A stretch of 64,000 nt of DNA from Bradyrhizobium sp. LMTR 3 (lineage in GTDB: Bacteria; Pseudomonadota; Alphaproteobacteria; Rhizobiales; Xanthobacteraceae), in NCBI RefSeq assembly GCF_001693485.1, contig NZ_MAXC01000001.1, positions 1 to 64,000 of the forward strand, read 5' to 3'. Below, piece after piece: positions 43,450-53,222 of this stretch. Position 1 is the stretch's first letter. Each line of letters opens with the position of its first letter. Both the position numbers and the translations under genes were made by a program. The notes under the pieces are model-generated. The model saw only the letters and a program-made list of their open reading frames with translations. It had not been told where the DNA came from and ran no database searches.

Positions 43450-43825
43450 CACGAACGTGCGGTGAGATGCGATGGACGCGGAATGCGCAAGACGTAGGCG
43501 CAGGAAGCGTACGGCGAAGTCGTGTGGTTCTGGCGCCGCGGTGCTGGCGTTAAGTCGGCGGGAATTATCTCGTCGGCGACGGAGGCAAAAGAGCCGTTCT
43601 CCGGGAAGAGCACGAAGTAAGCCGTAAAGCCATTGCGCAGGGAAGGCCGGGATGCTCCCGCTGTACCTGTATGCTCGTGTGCGCTTTTGCTTTGCGCACT
43701 TGCACACGAGACCGCGGGTGCGGCGCGCACCCGGTCTTCCCTGCGCCCTCTGAATGAGAGGGCGGTAAGTGAAGAGCAAACCTCGGGCACAGTGTGTCGC
43801 GAGAACGCCGACCCACACTCAATTG
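43450..43825. repeat. Long dispersed intergenic element with spurious ORFs
   Basis: A gene-free 1.2-kb interval (43094-44304) is mostly filled by this element. Both strands are open in several frames, giving peptides such as GAGKTGCAPHPRSRVQ, which from experience recur as spurious annotations across Bradyrhizobium. Paired segments such as TGCGCACTTGCACACGAG and GCGCACCCGGTCTTCC suggest structure. Call relies on recollection of the family, so moderate confidence. Confidence 0.5.
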
Positions 43826-43926
43826 TCATCGCCCGGCTTGACCGGGCGACCCAGTATTCCAGAGTCGACAGTGATAGAACCGAGAAGCCGCGGCGTACTG
43901 GATCCCCGCCTTCGCGGGGATGACAG
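43826..43926. repeat. Paired intergenic repeat (TCATCGCCCGGCTTGACCGGGCGA type)
   Basis: Left hairpin CGCCCGG/CCGGGCG with ACCCAGTATTCCAGAG; right CGGCGTACTGGATCCCCGC with hairpin CCCCGCCTTCGCGGGG and ATGACAG. A very common Rhizobiales element. The rest of the interval to tolQ (43927-44304) holds the tolQ leader and no supported gene. Confidence 0.8.
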
Positions 43927-44304
43927 CCGGGAGGGGGACATAGTCAACGCCATCCCGAACGGCGGGGCCGCCGGCCGCCCCGCAACCTCCGGGAGGGCAT
44001 GGAACCCAGCCCATCGCCCCCGTAACCGCCCGGCCGGGCTGGACTTCCGGCAGTGGAATTCCCTATTGGTAACCGAAAGTTAACCAAGCTTAGCGTCTGG
44101 TTAGGGACGGAATGACGCGCTGGCAGCCCTCGTTTTGACATGTTGGCAGGGGAAGCAATGCCCGGCTTTCGGCGGGCCCCCCATGCGACAGGAAACAGGC
44201 TCTCGCGCTGGCGCAAATCGCCGCGCCCGACGCGCGGCTGTGATACCGGCGGCCATTTGCTCCCGGAGGAATTTAGGGACACTTGCGTTGAGAGGATACT
44301 GCTC

Positions 44305-45018
44305 ATGAATCCCGCCGACGTGGCTCCGTCAGCTCTGCCGCTCGTCTCGGCCGACGTGTCGCTGATCGCGCTATTCTGGCAGGCCCACTGGGTCGTGAAG
44401 TCGGTCATGATGGGCCTGCTCGCCTGCTCGGTCTGGGTCTGGGCGATCGCGATCGACAAGATTTTCCTCTATTCGCGCACCAAGCGCGCGATGGACCGCT
44501 TCGAACAGGCGTTCTGGTCGGGACAATCGATCGAGGAGCTCTATCGCGCGCTTTCGGCGAAACCGACGCAATCGATGGCGGCGTGCTTCGTGGCGGCCAT
44601 GCGCGAGTGGAAGCGCTCGTTCGAGAGCCAGTCGCGCTCCTTTGCCGGATTGCAGATGCGGATCGAGAAGGTGATGAACGTCTCCATCGCCCGCGAGGTC
44701 GAGCGGCTGGAGCGGCGGCTCCTGGTGCTGGCAACCGTCGGCTCCGCCGGCCCGTTCGTCGGCCTGTTCGGAACCGTCTGGGGCATCATGTCGAGCTTCC
44801 AGTCGATCGCGGCCTCGAAAAACACCTCGCTCGCGGTGGTGGCGCCCGGCATCGCGGAGGCGCTGTTTGCGACCGCTATCGGTCTTATCGCCGCCATCCC
44901 GGCGACGATTTTCTACAATAAGTTCACGTCCGAGGTGAACCGGCAGGCGCAGCGGCTGGAAGGTTTTGCCGACGAGTTTTCAGCCATCCTGTCCCGCCAG
45001 ATCGACGAGCGGGCGTGA
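44305..45018 (+). CDS. tolQ: Tol-Pal system proton channel protein TolQ
   Basis: 237 aa from the ATG at 44305, with GAGAGGAT upstream. A longer frame starting at 44140 lacks similarity. Three membrane segments: near residues 20-50 (WQAHWVVKSVMMGLLACSVWVWAIAI), 145-165 (LATVGSAGPFVGLFGTVWGIM) and 185-205 (APGIAEALFATAIGLIAAIPATIFYNKF), the MotA/TolQ/ExbB pattern. With TolR it converts the proton gradient into work that constricts the envelope at division. Its usual upstream partner ybgC is 29 kb away. Confidence 0.94.
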   Translation: MNPADVAPSALPLVSADVSLIALFWQAHWVVKSVMMGLLACSVWVWAIAIDKIFLYSRTKRAMDRFEQAFWSGQSIEELYRALSAKPTQSMAACFVAAMREWKRSFESQSRSFAGLQMRIEKVMNVSIAREVERLERRLLVLATVGSAGPFVGLFGTVWGIMSSFQSIAASKNTSLAVVAPGIAEALFATAIGLIAAIPATIFYNKFTSEVNRQAQRLEGFADEFSAILSRQIDERA

Positions 45019-45055
45019 GGGCGGCCAATGACGAGCACACCGTGAGATCAAGATC

Positions 45056-45532
45056 ATGGCGATGAACATGGCAGGTTCGGCCGGAGGCGGTGGTGGACGC
45101 CGCGGCCGGCGTCGCGCCGCCGTGATGGCGGAGATCAACGTCACGCCGATGGTCGACGTGATGCTGGTGCTGCTCATCATCTTCATGGTGGCCGCACCTT
45201 TGATGACCTCGACCATCGATATCGATCTCCCCGTCGCCGGCGGCGGCAAGCAACTGCAAGCCAACGCGCCACCGCTGACGCTGTCGGTCAAGCGCACCGG
45301 CGGTGCCTGCAATTCGAACGTCGAGCTCTATCTCGGGGATACGCTGATTCCGGCCAATGAGCTCCTGCCCAAGATAACGGCGATCAAGGAGACCAGATCG
45401 GAGGCCGAGAGGGTGGTATATCTGCGGGGCGACAAGGACGTCTGTTACACGGATATGATGAAATTATTGGGGTATATTCGAACGGCGGGGTTCAAGGCGA
45501 ATATCGTCATCGTGCCGGAGCAGGGCTCCTGA
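45056..45532 (+). CDS. tolR: Tol-Pal system protein TolR
   Basis: 158 aa. AEINVTPMVDVMLVLLIIFMVAAPLMTS is the ExbD/TolR membrane helix with the proton-carrying Asp in MVDVML. A Gly/Arg-rich N-terminus is followed by a periplasmic domain ending YIRTAGFKANIVIVPEQ. Acts with TolQ. Follows it by 37 nt. Confidence 0.95.
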   Translation: MAMNMAGSAGGGGGRRGRRRAAVMAEINVTPMVDVMLVLLIIFMVAAPLMTSTIDIDLPVAGGGKQLQANAPPLTLSVKRTGGACNSNVELYLGDTLIPANELLPKITAIKETRSEAERVVYLRGDKDVCYTDMMKLLGYIRTAGFKANIVIVPEQGS

Positions 45533-45579
45533 GCCATGCAGCGGCGCGCGGTGATTGACGGCGGAGCGGAAAAGCGCAG

Positions 45580-46509
45580 GTGAAGATCAAGGTCGACAAG
45601 ACGGTGATGGCGTCGGTTGCCCTGCACGTTTTCGTGCTGGGGTGGGTGATGCTGTCGTTCTCGACCAAAGCGCTCGAAATGCCGCCGGAAGAGTCGGTGG
45701 CGGTCGATGTCGTTTCGTCCGACCAGCTTGCCAAGGTGATGGCGGGCATGAAGACCGGCAAGAAGGAAAACCCGAAGCCGCTGGTCGAGAAAGTCGCCGA
45801 AGCCAAGCCGGTCGATGATGCCGTCGGCAAGATCACCGAGAAAGCGCCTGTTGTGACCGAGACCGCGGCGCCGCCGCAGCCGAAGATCGAGGAAAAGCCG
45901 GTAGAGAAGAAACCCGATCCGCCGAAGGTCGTCGAGAAGCCGAAGGAAGAGCCGAAGCCGGTTGAGAAAAAGCCTGAGCAGAAGGTCGACCAGATCGGCG
46001 ACACCATCAAGAAGGAAGAGAAGAAGCCGCCGCCGAAGCCGCCAGTGCAGGCCGCCAAGCCGCCAGAGCCGCAGAAGCAGAGGATCGTGGAACGGCACTT
46101 CGATCAGAACCAGATCGCGGCCCTGCTCGACAAGCGTGATCCGTCGCGCCAGGCCACGACCGGCGAAACGCTGAATTCCAATGCCGCCCTTGGTACGGCC
46201 AAGGGCGCGGCGGCGGATAATTCCGCGACATGGGGGTCGATGTTCCAGCGGCAGGTCGAGCGATGCTGGAAGAAGCCGTATGGCGGGATAGAATCGCAGA
46301 AGCCTGAAGTCGCGTTTGCCATCCGTCTGAAGCGCGACGGCACGCTCGAAGGCTCGCCGGTTCCGGAAGGTGTTCCGGCAACGCCCTTCCTTCGCGTCTA
46401 TCAGGAGAGCGCGCTGCGCGCGATCATCGAATGTCAGCCGTACAGGCTGCCGGCGGCGTTTTATGAGGAATGGAAATACTTCGCGCCGGTGTTCAAAGAA
46501 AAAGTCTGA
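45580..46509 (+). CDS. tolA: Tol-Pal system protein TolA
   Basis: 309 aa from a GTG at 45580. One N-terminal membrane helix ([17 protein letters not shown]), then a long Lys/Pro/Glu-rich spacer (residues about 55-170) that spans the periplasm, and a TonB-like C-terminal domain with the Cys of WKKPYGG and ECQPYRLP. Shorter than E. coli TolA, as is usual in alphaproteobacteria. It links TolQR to Pal and TolB. Confidence 0.92.
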   Translation: MKIKVDKTVMASVALHVFVLGWVMLSFSTKALEMPPEESVAVDVVSSDQLAKVMAGMKTGKKENPKPLVEKVAEAKPVDDAVGKITEKAPVVTETAAPPQPKIEEKPVEKKPDPPKVVEKPKEEPKPVEKKPEQKVDQIGDTIKKEEKKPPPKPPVQAAKPPEPQKQRIVERHFDQNQIAALLDKRDPSRQATTGETLNSNAALGTAKGAAADNSATWGSMFQRQVERCWKKPYGGIESQKPEVAFAIRLKRDGTLEGSPVPEGVPATPFLRVYQESALRAIIECQPYRLPAAFYEEWKYFAPVFKEKV

Positions 46510-46580
46510 TTGCGCTCGCCCGTTGGCGATCACACATGAGCAAGATCGAAGCGATGATTGACAAAGATGGATTGCCAATA

Positions 46581-47912
46581 ATGCCGTTCCGCCTGAACCG
46601 CCGGCAGATCATTACCGGAATGGCTGCGCTTGGCGCGGTCGCCGGCGGTCGCAATGCCTTCGCGCAAGCGCCGAAGCGGATCCCCATTCCCGAAGGTGAG
46701 TTCGTTCCGCTGCCGATCGCGATCCCGAATTTCGTGGCGGGCACGCCCGGCGATACCGAGGTCGGCGTCGGCGTAGCGCAGGTCATCACCAACAATCTCA
46801 AGCGCAGCGGGCTGTTCGCGCCGATCGATCAGGCTGCTCATATCGAGCGCATCACCAATATCGACGTCGCGCCGCAATTCCAGAGCTGGAAGCAGATCAA
46901 CGCGCAAGCATTGGTGACGGGACGGATGACGCGGCAGGGCGACGGCCGCCTGAAAGCGGAATTCCGCCTCTGGGACATCAACACCAACCAGCAGCTCACC
47001 GGTCAGCAATACTTCACCTCGCCGGAATACTGGCGGCGGATCGCGCACATCATCTCCGACCAGATCTACGAACGCATGACCGGCGAGAAGGGCTATTTCG
47101 ACAGCCGCGTTGTCTTCGTCGACGAGACCGGATCGAAGGAGCGCCGCGTCAAGCGGCTGGCGCTGATGGATCAGGACGGCGCCAATGTCCGGTATTTGAC
47201 CAAGGGCTCCGACCTGGTGCTGACGCCGCGCTTCTCGCCGTCGACGCAAGAGATCACCTACATGGAATTCGGCCAGGGCGATCCGCGCGTCTATCTGTTC
47301 AACGTCGAGACCGGGCAGCGCGAGATCGTCGGCAATTTCCCCGGCATGTCGTTCTCGCCGCGCTTCTCGCCGGACGGCCAGCGCATCATCATGAGCCTGC
47401 AGCAGGGCGGCAACTCCAACCTGTTCGTGATGGATTTGCGCTCGAAATCGACGACGCGGCTGACCGACACGCCGGCCATCGACACCTCGCCGTCCTATTC
47501 ACCCGACGGCAGCCGGATCTGTTTCGAATCCGACCGTGGCGGCAAGCCGCAGATCTACGTGATGCCGGCCACCGGCGGCGGCGCGCAGCGCATCTCATTC
47601 GGCGAGGGCAGCTATTCGACGCCGGTGTGGTCGCCGCGCGGCGACTACATCGCCTTCACCAAGCAGGGCGGCGGCGCCTTCGCCATCGGCATCATGAAGA
47701 CCGACGGTTCGGGCGAACGAATTCTTACCTCCGGCTTCCACAACGAAGGTCCGACCTTTTCGCCGAATGGCCGGGTCGTCATGTTCTTCCGCGACCCCGG
47801 CGGTAGCGGCGGGCCGTCGCTGTACACGGTCGATATCTCCGGTCGCAACGAATTGCGCGTACCAACGCCCGGTTTCGCCTCCGATCCGGCGTGGTCGCCG
47901 CTGTTGTCATAG
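46581..47912 (+). CDS. tolB: Tol-Pal system beta-propeller protein TolB
   Basis: 443 aa from the ATG at 46581, which gives a clean leader with twin Arg ([29 protein letters not shown]). ATGs at 46536 and 46554 are alternatives. The N-terminal domain ([28 protein letters not shown]) is followed by the repeats of the WD-like propeller ([48 protein letters not shown]). Periplasmic partner of Pal and TolA. Confidence 0.93.
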   Translation: MPFRLNRRQIITGMAALGAVAGGRNAFAQAPKRIPIPEGEFVPLPIAIPNFVAGTPGDTEVGVGVAQVITNNLKRSGLFAPIDQAAHIERITNIDVAPQFQSWKQINAQALVTGRMTRQGDGRLKAEFRLWDINTNQQLTGQQYFTSPEYWRRIAHIISDQIYERMTGEKGYFDSRVVFVDETGSKERRVKRLALMDQDGANVRYLTKGSDLVLTPRFSPSTQEITYMEFGQGDPRVYLFNVETGQREIVGNFPGMSFSPRFSPDGQRIIMSLQQGGNSNLFVMDLRSKSTTRLTDTPAIDTSPSYSPDGSRICFESDRGGKPQIYVMPATGGGAQRISFGEGSYSTPVWSPRGDYIAFTKQGGGAFAIGIMKTDGSGERILTSGFHNEGPTFSPNGRVVMFFRDPGGSGGPSLYTVDISGRNELRVPTPGFASDPAWSPLLS

Positions 47913-48093
47913 TGGAACCCGGCCGCGCGGACGGCCTGTCGTTGTCCGGCAAGCACTGCCTAGCCTGCTGATTTTTCAGGCAGATTTCCGCAGCTAGAAA
48001 CGACGGTAACGTCTCGGTAACGATGTTCCCTCAGAAAGACTTCATCTCCAGAGGGTAAAACTACGCATCCGACAGGACGCCAGTACACCGCAC

Positions 48094-50424
48094 ATGCAGC
48101 TCGCAAATCAGAGCGGAGAGCCCGATCAACAAACCTCGCCGTATCTTCGCGCGGCACTGATCGATTCGCAGTTCGAAACTTCCGCTCCGATGCTGACGGG
48201 CCTCGTATTCGGAGCCGGCGCGGCGGCCATGACCGCGCTGAAGACGAGTGAAACCCTCATCTGGGCGTGTGTCGCGCTTCTCGTCTTCGCAGGCGTCGTC
48301 CGCGCGTTCGTCCTGCAGTTGTACCACACGCGCAAATCGACCCCGACCGTCGAGGAAGCTGCGCTGTGGAAGAAGCGCCATCAGATTGGAGCGATGATCC
48401 AGGCGGCTGCGCTCGGCATATGGTGCTCCGCCACGCTGTTGGTCAGTGACGATGCCCTGGCCCATATGATTTGCCTATCCGTCACCACCGGGATCCTGGC
48501 GTTAGGTGCGGGCAGGGCCTATGGACGGCAGTGGATATTCCAGCTCCAGGCCGCCCTCATCTTCGGTCCAACTGTGATCGCGCTGGCGTTGCGTGGCACG
48601 CCCTATTACATGGCCATGTCGGTCGTGTGCGCCGCATTTCTCGTGGCTGTTCTGCAAATTTCGGCCAATCTGCACAGAATATTTATGCAGGCGCTTGTGG
48701 CGCGCGAGCGCGAGGCGGCGCTGGCCGGCCAGTTCGATGCCGCGCTGAACAACATGCCACACGGGCTGTGCATGTTTCGCGCCGATGGCCGGCTTGCGGT
48801 AATGAATCATCGTTTCGCCGAAATCATGAACCTGTCCGATAAACTCTTGCAAGGCGGTGTCAGCGCGTTCGACATCGTCACCGCTTGCGTTGCCTCCAGC
48901 GCGATCTCGGCGGCGAGCGCCAGCCTCATTCTGCAGGAAGTCGAGGACTCCCGGGCCACTGATATCATCACGGCCGATCCGGACTTCAGCAAGCACCGGT
49001 CGCTGTCCTGGACGTTCCAGCCGATGGCCGACGGCGGCACCGTCATGCTGGTGGAGGACATCACCGAGCGCAAGGACGCGGAGGCCCGGATCAGCCATCT
49101 GGCCCGCTACGATGAGCTCACCGAACTCCCAAACCGGGTCAACTTCCGCGACGAGATCGGACATCTTCTGGCAGCCCAGCAGGGCGCCGAACAGTTGTCG
49201 GCGCTGCTGTTCGTCGACCTCGACCAGTTCAAGCAGGTCAATGACACGCTCGGCCATCCCTGCGGCGACCAGTTGCTGTGCGCGGTGGCCGCTCGCCTGC
49301 GTGAAATGCTGCGGCCCGAGGATTTCGTGGCGCGCTTCGGCGGTGACGAGTTCGTGGTGTTCCAGCAGAACATCCAGTCCCCCGACGACGCCGCCGGTCT
49401 CGCGCGGCGCATCGTCGATCGCCTGAGCGAGCGCTACAAGATCGACAACCATCTGGTCGAGATCGGCGCCAGCGTCGGCATTGCCATGTCCTCGCGCGGT
49501 GTCAGCGCCGACACACTGCTCAAGAATGCCGACATGGCGCTCTATCGCGCCAAGGCCGACGGCCGCGGCACCTTCTGCTTCTTCCGGGAGGAGATGGCGC
49601 AAATCGTCGAGTCCCGCCGTATCCTCGAACTGGACCTGCGCAAGGCGCTGGCCAACGAGGAGTTCGAACTGTTCTTCCAACCGCTGGTCAATCTCAAGTC
49701 GGGCCGGATATCGACCTGCGAGGCGCTGATACGCTGGAATCATCCAGTCCGCGGCACGGTGTCGCCGACCGACATCATTCCGATCGCCGAGGACATGGGT
49801 CTGATTGTCGATCTCGGCCGCTGGATTTTGCGCAAGGCCTGCATGGAATGCATGAAATGGCCCGACGCCGTCAGCGTTGCCGTCAACTTCTCGCCGCAGC
49901 AGTTCCATCAGCGCGACGTGCTGAGCGAAGTCCGCTACGCACTCGAGGTCTCCGGCCTGCCGGCGAACCGGCTCGAAATCGAGATCACCGAATCCTCGCT
50001 GCTGCGTAACACGCAGTTGACCCACGACGTGCTGTCGCAATTGCATTCGCTCGGCGTGCGGATCTCGCTCGACGACTTCGGCACCGGCTATTCGAGCCTC
50101 AGCTATCTGCACAACTTCCCATTGCAGAAGGTGAAGATCGACCGCTCCTTCCTGGAAGGGATCGATAGCGATCGTCCGCTGACGCTGCTGCGCGGCGTGG
50201 CGCGGCTGTCAGCCGATCTTGGAATGTCGGTGGTGGTCGAGGGCATCGAGACCAACGAGCAACTCGAATTGATCAGCGCCGACGGGGCGGTAACGGAAGC
50301 GCAGGGCTATCTGTTCAGCCCGCCGGTCCCGGCCGTGCGCGTCCGGCAGTTGCTCAATGCGTCGCACGGTCGCCGCATGCCTGACGACCAGCTCATCGCT
50401 GTTTCTTCCCGATCGTTCGCCTGA
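48094..50424 (+). CDS. Membrane GGDEF-EAL protein, bifunctional by motif
   Basis: 776 aa. About five membrane helices (residues 30-200), a PAS-like region (about 210-330), then GGDEF and EAL domains. The cyclase motif RFGGDEFVVF is intact, with an RxxD inhibitory site (RPED) five residues before it. The phosphodiesterase residues are intact too: CEALIRW, NFSPQQF, EITES, DDFGTGYSSLSYL, KIDRSF, VEGIET. It could both make and break c-di-GMP. It lies between tolB and an acyltransferase-like gene, inside the usual tol-pal order. Confidence 0.94.
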   Translation: MQLANQSGEPDQQTSPYLRAALIDSQFETSAPMLTGLVFGAGAAAMTALKTSETLIWACVALLVFAGVVRAFVLQLYHTRKSTPTVEEAALWKKRHQIGAMIQAAALGIWCSATLLVSDDALAHMICLSVTTGILALGAGRAYGRQWIFQLQAALIFGPTVIALALRGTPYYMAMSVVCAAFLVAVLQISANLHRIFMQALVAREREAALAGQFDAALNNMPHGLCMFRADGRLAVMNHRFAEIMNLSDKLLQGGVSAFDIVTACVASSAISAASASLILQEVEDSRATDIITADPDFSKHRSLSWTFQPMADGGTVMLVEDITERKDAEARISHLARYDELTELPNRVNFRDEIGHLLAAQQGAEQLSALLFVDLDQFKQVNDTLGHPCGDQLLCAVAARLREMLRPEDFVARFGGDEFVVFQQNIQSPDDAAGLARRIVDRLSERYKIDNHLVEIGASVGIAMSSRGVSADTLLKNADMALYRAKADGRGTFCFFREEMAQIVESRRILELDLRKALANEEFELFFQPLVNLKSGRISTCEALIRWNHPVRGTVSPTDIIPIAEDMGLIVDLGRWILRKACMECMKWPDAVSVAVNFSPQQFHQRDVLSEVRYALEVSGLPANRLEIEITESSLLRNTQLTHDVLSQLHSLGVRISLDDFGTGYSSLSYLHNFPLQKVKIDRSFLEGIDSDRPLTLLRGVARLSADLGMSVVVEGIETNEQLELISADGAVTEAQGYLFSPPVPAVRVRQLLNASHGRRMPDDQLIAVSSRSFA

Positions 50425-50588
50425 CTTCAGCGTAATCAGCCCCGCTGCGTTGGTGCTCTCGACGCGGCTACCCCGGGTTTTTGCGGGCTGCAAGGTTAAC
50501 CCTAACGTGTCTAAGCCTTTGCAATTTTGTTAAGGAGCCGTTAATCTTTCGCACTCGTGGAAGTTGTTGTGGAAGGTTAGGAGTACAG

Positions 50589-51326
50589 ATGAAGGCCGGA
50601 GCCGAACCGCGCACTTCGCTCTTTGGGCCGGAGTCTGGGTTGTCTGATCGGGTCGATTACCGGCTCATGGAAACTCCCGAGGAAAAAGATTCCATCTATT
50701 TGATGCGTTACAAAGCCTATCTGCATGGCGGAGTAACCGCGCCGTCAGAGTCTCAGCGCGTCAGCGATCATTACGACGATGCGCCCAACGCCTGGATTTT
50801 CGGAATCTATGTTGATGGAGAACTCTGTAGTTCTATCCGCCTCAACGTCGTGACGTCAGGATGCCGGATTTCCGGTTCGGCCGACTTGTTCGGCGATGTT
50901 CTTCACCCGCGCCTCGATCAAGGCGAAGTTTTCATCGACCCGCTTCGTCTTGCCGCGCTCCCCGAAAAGGCGAGGCAATTCCCTGATCTTCCCTATCTGA
51001 CGGTGCGGCTGGCTTATTTGGCATGCGAATATTTCAACGCTAATACCGGGCTCGCGCTCGTTCGTGCCGAGCACCAGGCGTTCTACCGCCGGGTCTTCAT
51101 GTCCGAGGTCATCGCCGAAGCACGTTCGTTTCCGGGCTTTTTGCCCAAGGTGGCATTGATGGCGTCCGATTACCGGGCCGTGCGGGAAAAGGTCATGACC
51201 CGTTTTCCCATCATGCGCTCGACCGCATTCGAGCGGCGGATGCTGTTCCAGCGCGCCGGCGAGCGCCATCCCTCGCCACGCAGGGTCACGTCCTTAGAGC
51301 AGGCCTCGATCGTTCCGATTTCCTGA
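50589..51326 (+). CDS. FeeM-like N-acyl amino acid synthase (GNAT superfamily)
   Basis: 245 aa from the ATG at 50589. The centre VDYRLMETPEEKDSIYLMRYKAYLHGGVTAP, NAWIFGIYVDGELCSSIRLNV and FIDPLRLAALPEKARQFPDLPYLTVRLAYLACEYFNANTGLALVRAEHQAFYRRVF matches the N-acyl amino acid synthase/acyl-homoserine-lactone-synthase-like fold. Product and acyl donor are not readable. It sits between the GGDEF-EAL gene and pal. No luxR partner is nearby. Confidence 0.85.
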   Translation: MKAGAEPRTSLFGPESGLSDRVDYRLMETPEEKDSIYLMRYKAYLHGGVTAPSESQRVSDHYDDAPNAWIFGIYVDGELCSSIRLNVVTSGCRISGSADLFGDVLHPRLDQGEVFIDPLRLAALPEKARQFPDLPYLTVRLAYLACEYFNANTGLALVRAEHQAFYRRVFMSEVIAEARSFPGFLPKVALMASDYRAVREKVMTRFPIMRSTAFERRMLFQRAGERHPSPRRVTSLEQASIVPIS

Positions 51327-51621
51327 GCCGGTTGGACAACGACGGACCAGACCACCCGGCCATAGGCTCCGATCCGAATTCCGCGCCATTCCTGGGTCAC
51401 CGTTGCCTAAACACCGCAAATCCGGTGATTTCGGCGCATCCGCGCTTGCCTTCACCCTCGCGCCACATTTACAAACCATTAACTATCGCGGTCGCTTTTC
51501 ACGGTTTGTCGGCATTTGATCGGGTCTGGCAAGGTTCCATCAAGGTTGACGGAACGTTCGCTTAACCATCGACCTGTAGACCGGATAACAGTCGAAAAAC
51601 GTGAGCGTTGGAGGCTCCGGA

Positions 51622-52113
51622 ATGAAATACCAGATGCGTATCCTCCAGGGATGGAAGCTGGCGGCTGTGGTCGCTGTGGCGCTGTCGATGGGCGCCTGCG
51701 CCAAGAACAACGTCGGCGCCGATGGCGCGATGGCCAGCGCGGCAAGCCCGGGTAGCCAGCAGGACTTCGTGGTTAATGTCGGCGACCGCGTGTTCTTCGA
51801 GAGCGACCAGACCGATCTGAGCCCGCAGGCGATCGCCACGCTGGAGAAGCAGGCGCAGTGGCTGCAGACCTACAACCGCTATTCCTTCACGATCGAAGGC
51901 CATGCCGACGAGCGCGGCACCCGCGAGTACAACATCGCGCTCGGCGCACGCCGCGCCCAGTCGGTGCGCAGCTATCTCGCCTCGCGCGGCATCGACCCGA
52001 ACCGCATGCGCACGATCTCCTACGGCAAGGAGCGCCCGGTGGCGGTCTGTAACGACATCTCCTGCTGGTCGCAGAACCGCCGCGCCGTCACGGTGCTGAA
52101 CGCGGGCGCCTGA
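51622..52113 (+). CDS. pal: Peptidoglycan-associated lipoprotein Pal
   Basis: 163 aa from the ATG at 51622, after GGAGG. The lipoprotein signal ends LSMGAC, with lipidation at Cys. The OmpA-like domain has VFFESDQTDLSPQA, IEGHADERGTREYNIALGARRAQSVRSYL and GKERPV. It anchors the outer membrane to peptidoglycan. The transcript ends in the hairpin at 52141-52172, which lies inside the 3' end of the opposing hydrolase gene. Confidence 0.95.
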   Translation: MKYQMRILQGWKLAAVVAVALSMGACAKNNVGADGAMASAASPGSQQDFVVNVGDRVFFESDQTDLSPQAIATLEKQAQWLQTYNRYSFTIEGHADERGTREYNIALGARRAQSVRSYLASRGIDPNRMRTISYGKERPVAVCNDISCWSQNRRAVTVLNAGA

Positions 52114-52117
52114 GCCG

Positions 52118-53041
52118 TCAGGCCTTTCGCAGAGTTTCAAAGCCGGCGCCTTCGGGCGCCGGCTTTATTTTTGGACGCAGGATGAAATCGCGGATGACAG
52201 CCAGCGTGCGTTCGGGGGCATCATTGACCACGCCGTGGCCGCAACCGGCAAAGCGCTCGAACTGCACGAGATGCGGCGGCAGCGCGGCGGCGATATCCGC
52301 CTGGCTCTCGATCGGATGCATCGGATCGTCCTCGCCGCCGAGCACGAGTGTTGGGCAGCGGATGCGGCCGAGATCCGGAAACATGTTGAACCTGTCGCTC
52401 TCACCATCGGGTCTTGCGAACCAGTGCAGCGCCACCTCGCGGCGATTGACCGCACGCCTCGCCATGTCCGGATCGCGCGGCATTCGCGTATAGACCGGCA
52501 TGGCGAGCCGCAGCCAGGCGTCGCGCTCTGCCTGACCCAGAGGGCCTTCAGGCTCCAGAAACCGGCGCCGAGCCAGCGCACCCACTTCCGGCCCACCGAA
52601 GCGCTCAAACAGCGCTACGCGCCGTTCCCGATAGGAGCCACCGGCGGCCTCGGTGCTGATCAGGATCAGTCTGGAAGGGTGATCCGGATGCCGCGTGGCA
52701 TAGGCCAGCGCCACCATGCCGCCGAACGACGCGCCGAGGACGATCAGATCGACGATGCCAAGGGCGTCGCAGAATGCGTGCACGTCATCGCCCCATTGCG
52801 CCAAGGTCCAGCGCTCGCGCGGGCCGTCCTCGCTGCGGCCGTTGCCGCGGTGGTCGAGATAGACGATCTGGGCGATATCAGACAGGGCGGAATAAGCCGG
52901 CCGGTAGATCGAGTGGTCGAAGCCTGGACCGCCGTGCAGCATCAGCAGCACGGGTTTTTCCCGCATCATGGGGCCGTCGGGGACGAATTTCGCGCCCTCG
53001 ACATCAAAGAACAGCCGTACCCCGTTCACGGACACGTGCAT
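52118..53041 (-). CDS. Alpha/beta hydrolase (proline iminopeptidase-like)
   Basis: 307 aa. HGGPGFDHS is the oxyanion/HGGPG motif of iminopeptidase-like hydrolases. Catalytic triad: Ser in GASFGGM, Asp in GGEDDPMHP, His in AGCGHGVV. It converges with pal, only 4 nt between stops, and runs opposite to the tol-pal genes. Actual substrate unknown. Confidence 0.92.
   Translation of the reverse strand: MHVSVNGVRLFFDVEGAKFVPDGPMMREKPVLLMLHGGPGFDHSIYRPAYSALSDIAQIVYLDHRGNGRSEDGPRERWTLAQWGDDVHAFCDALGIVDLIVLGASFGGMVALAYATRHPDHPSRLILISTEAAGGSYRERRVALFERFGGPEVGALARRRFLEPEGPLGQAERDAWLRLAMPVYTRMPRDPDMARRAVNRREVALHWFARPDGESDRFNMFPDLGRIRCPTLVLGGEDDPMHPIESQADIAAALPPHLVQFERFAGCGHGVVNDAPERTLAVIRDFILRPKIKPAPEGAGFETLRKA
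52141..52172 (+). terminator. Intrinsic terminator of pal, overlapping the hydrolase coding end
   Basis: 10-bp perfect stem (52141-52150 with 52155-52164), TTCG tetraloop, then TTATTTTT. It follows the pal stop by 27 nt and overlaps codons of the hydrolase C-terminus (KPAPEGAG). Very strong by composition. Confidence 0.9.
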
Positions 53042-53222
53042 CGGCGGGTCTCCCTCGATTTGTGAACGGCCGGCCGCGTCGGGCGGCTTGTCTTGAACCG
53101 GATACTAAACCATACCGGAATTCGGCGAACCGATTCGGAAACGCCAGTCACAATTCTGGCGTACTCCCTCTCTCAATGTGTTCTGCTTTCGTTTGACACG
53201 TGATTTTCGTCGTCGGGGCAAA

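Noticed and set aside
43399..43829. Overlapping 85-139-codon ORFs on the minus strand
   Set aside because: Three frames are open at once over a dispersed repeat; peptide style is that of well-known spurious annotations, with no start signal.
47913..47945. GGAAC...CGTT after tolB
   Set aside because: Spacing is 21 nt, outside the 16-17 nt of EcfG promoters, and it overlaps the end of tolB with no suitable gene start.
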